A stretch of DNA of 64,000 nt, taken from NCBI GenBank assembly GCA_947579605.1, contig OX388329.1, positions 24,756,299-24,820,298 on the forward strand, written 5' to 3'. How positions within the stretch are numbered: position 1 is the stretch's first letter; each line of letters begins with the position of its first letter. This stretch comes from Athripsodes cinereus (lineage: Eukaryota; Arthropoda; Insecta; Trichoptera; Leptoceridae). Shown in pieces: positions 62,850-64,000 of the stretch. The notes beneath the pieces were generated by a model. It saw only the letters and a program-made list of their open reading frames with translations, searched no databases and had not been told where the DNA came from. A program made the translations under genes and the position numbers.

Positions 62850-64000
62850 GAAAAAGAGTTATTACATAATATAACACATTTTTACTGGCATTTTTCCAGG
62901 ACTGAGGCAATTGCATAGCACCTAGAGAAACGTTATAGCTACCTTCCATTGACCATAAATTGTAGGTCCGACTATTTGGATTGATCAGCAACAATACTCA
63001 CTTAGAAACAATGCGTGCATAAGTAAACATTTAATAATATTAAATTAAGTCATTTTTAATCCTAAATTAAATAATAGATATCTACCTACTACTACTTATG
63101 AAAGATTGTTTTATAAAAAACTCAATCAAAATAGTTTAAATTTCCGCGATCAAAATAACATAGTATTACGTTTCAATTTCAAATATAAAAACTTTTGTAT
63201 AGAACATTATACCAAATTCCAAAGAACAATATAAAAAAATTTAATAGCGCTGTATCAATTAGTTTATTTATTGACAGCTAGTAAATATACGTTATTTTAG
63301 TAAGCAATTTAATGCAAGTATTTATCCGTAACCGATTTTATTACTTAGGTACTATGGTAGCTTTTAAACCCGACGTTGCTCATAAAACTACTAATACCAC
63401 TATAACAAGTGTGGTTAACAGAGGGACCAACTGCTTGTTATATTAAAATCGTCCTCTCCGTGCCAATTAAAGCTAAGATGTCCAGGATGGGTGACATACT
63501 TCATCGCTGAACTGAAGATGCTAAATGTCTTGAACGTGATGTTTTACGAATATTTGCAACTTACAGGACATTCGAAAACTAACAGGAAAGAGTGGAAGAC
63601 CTATTCAAATTGGCAAGAAGAAAAGTATTGGTGGATACGCTGGTAACAACAATTTTCTAAATTTACAAGAGAAAATGATAACGAATTTCATAGTTATTTC
63701 ATTATTTATTGAACACTAAGTTGGTATGTACTAGACAAATACTTGACATAGCTCTACAGATAATTTTTTTTCTTTATTCGGCAAAGCACCCGTTTACGAG
63801 TGAATCGTTATTGTTCGTCATCGTTAATGTTCACTTGCAATAAACATTTTGAAATAATATATTAATGCAAAAAAATCTAAGGGTGAAAATAAGACGCATG
63901 CATTTTTTAAGGCTTTATTATTTTTACAATACACCCTCTTTCACAATACACCGTTCCTATGACAACGATATCAGAGCGCAAGGAATGTCGTGGAAAGAGG
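62850..64000. other. Repeat-bearing right edge
   Basis: It holds a 54787-family tail at 63400-63605 and, at the very end, the start of another LINE 3' end (CAGAGCGCAAGGAATGTCGT) that matches 31399 onward and is cut by the window. Confidence 0.55.

Overview
The window looks like nuclear DNA of an arthropod, most likely an insect. It is very A+T rich. Genes are split into short exons with GT-AG introns. The intergenic and intronic space is full of decayed LINE tails, tRNA-headed SINEs and non-autonomous DNA transposons (hAT, pogo/Tigger, mariner, piggyBac-like). One protein is a clear metazoan ZDHHC16-type palmitoyltransferase. The species cannot be named from sequence alone. No bacterial operon, rRNA gene or CRISPR array was seen.

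Layout. Positions 1-9.8 kb hold AT-rich DNA with repeat fragments, one hAT element with its target duplication (4551-4755) and two foldback MITEs (7320-7520, 7751-7994). From 9.8 to 13.7 kb, minus strand, lies the ZDHHC16-like gene (exons 10596-9838, 11538-11347, 13018-12871, plus an unsettled first exon). From 13.6 to 25.1 kb, minus strand, lies an unrecognised gene, here called gene A. Its first two coding exons are duplicated in tandem, and its apparent last coding exon (13674-13618) overlaps one candidate start of ZDHHC16. A short coding-like plus-strand exon at 25.4 kb (gene C) faces gene A head to head. From 29.7 to 35.5 kb, minus strand, lies gene B, a small protein with a secretion signal, an acidic block and Arg-rich segments, read across five in-phase exons. 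I found no convincing exon from 35.6 to 64 kb. That half is probably intergenic or a long first intron of gene B, and it carries many datable transposon insertions.

How it fits together. The three supported genes are on the same strand. ZDHHC16 would palmitoylate proteins in the ER/Golgi membrane. Gene B would be secreted. Gene A has no assigned role. The most interesting structures are the duplicated exon pair of gene A, which has two insertions in one copy and empty sites in the other, and the exon where gene A and ZDHHC16 meet. All exon models come from reading splice consensus and phase by eye, without transcripts or database searches.
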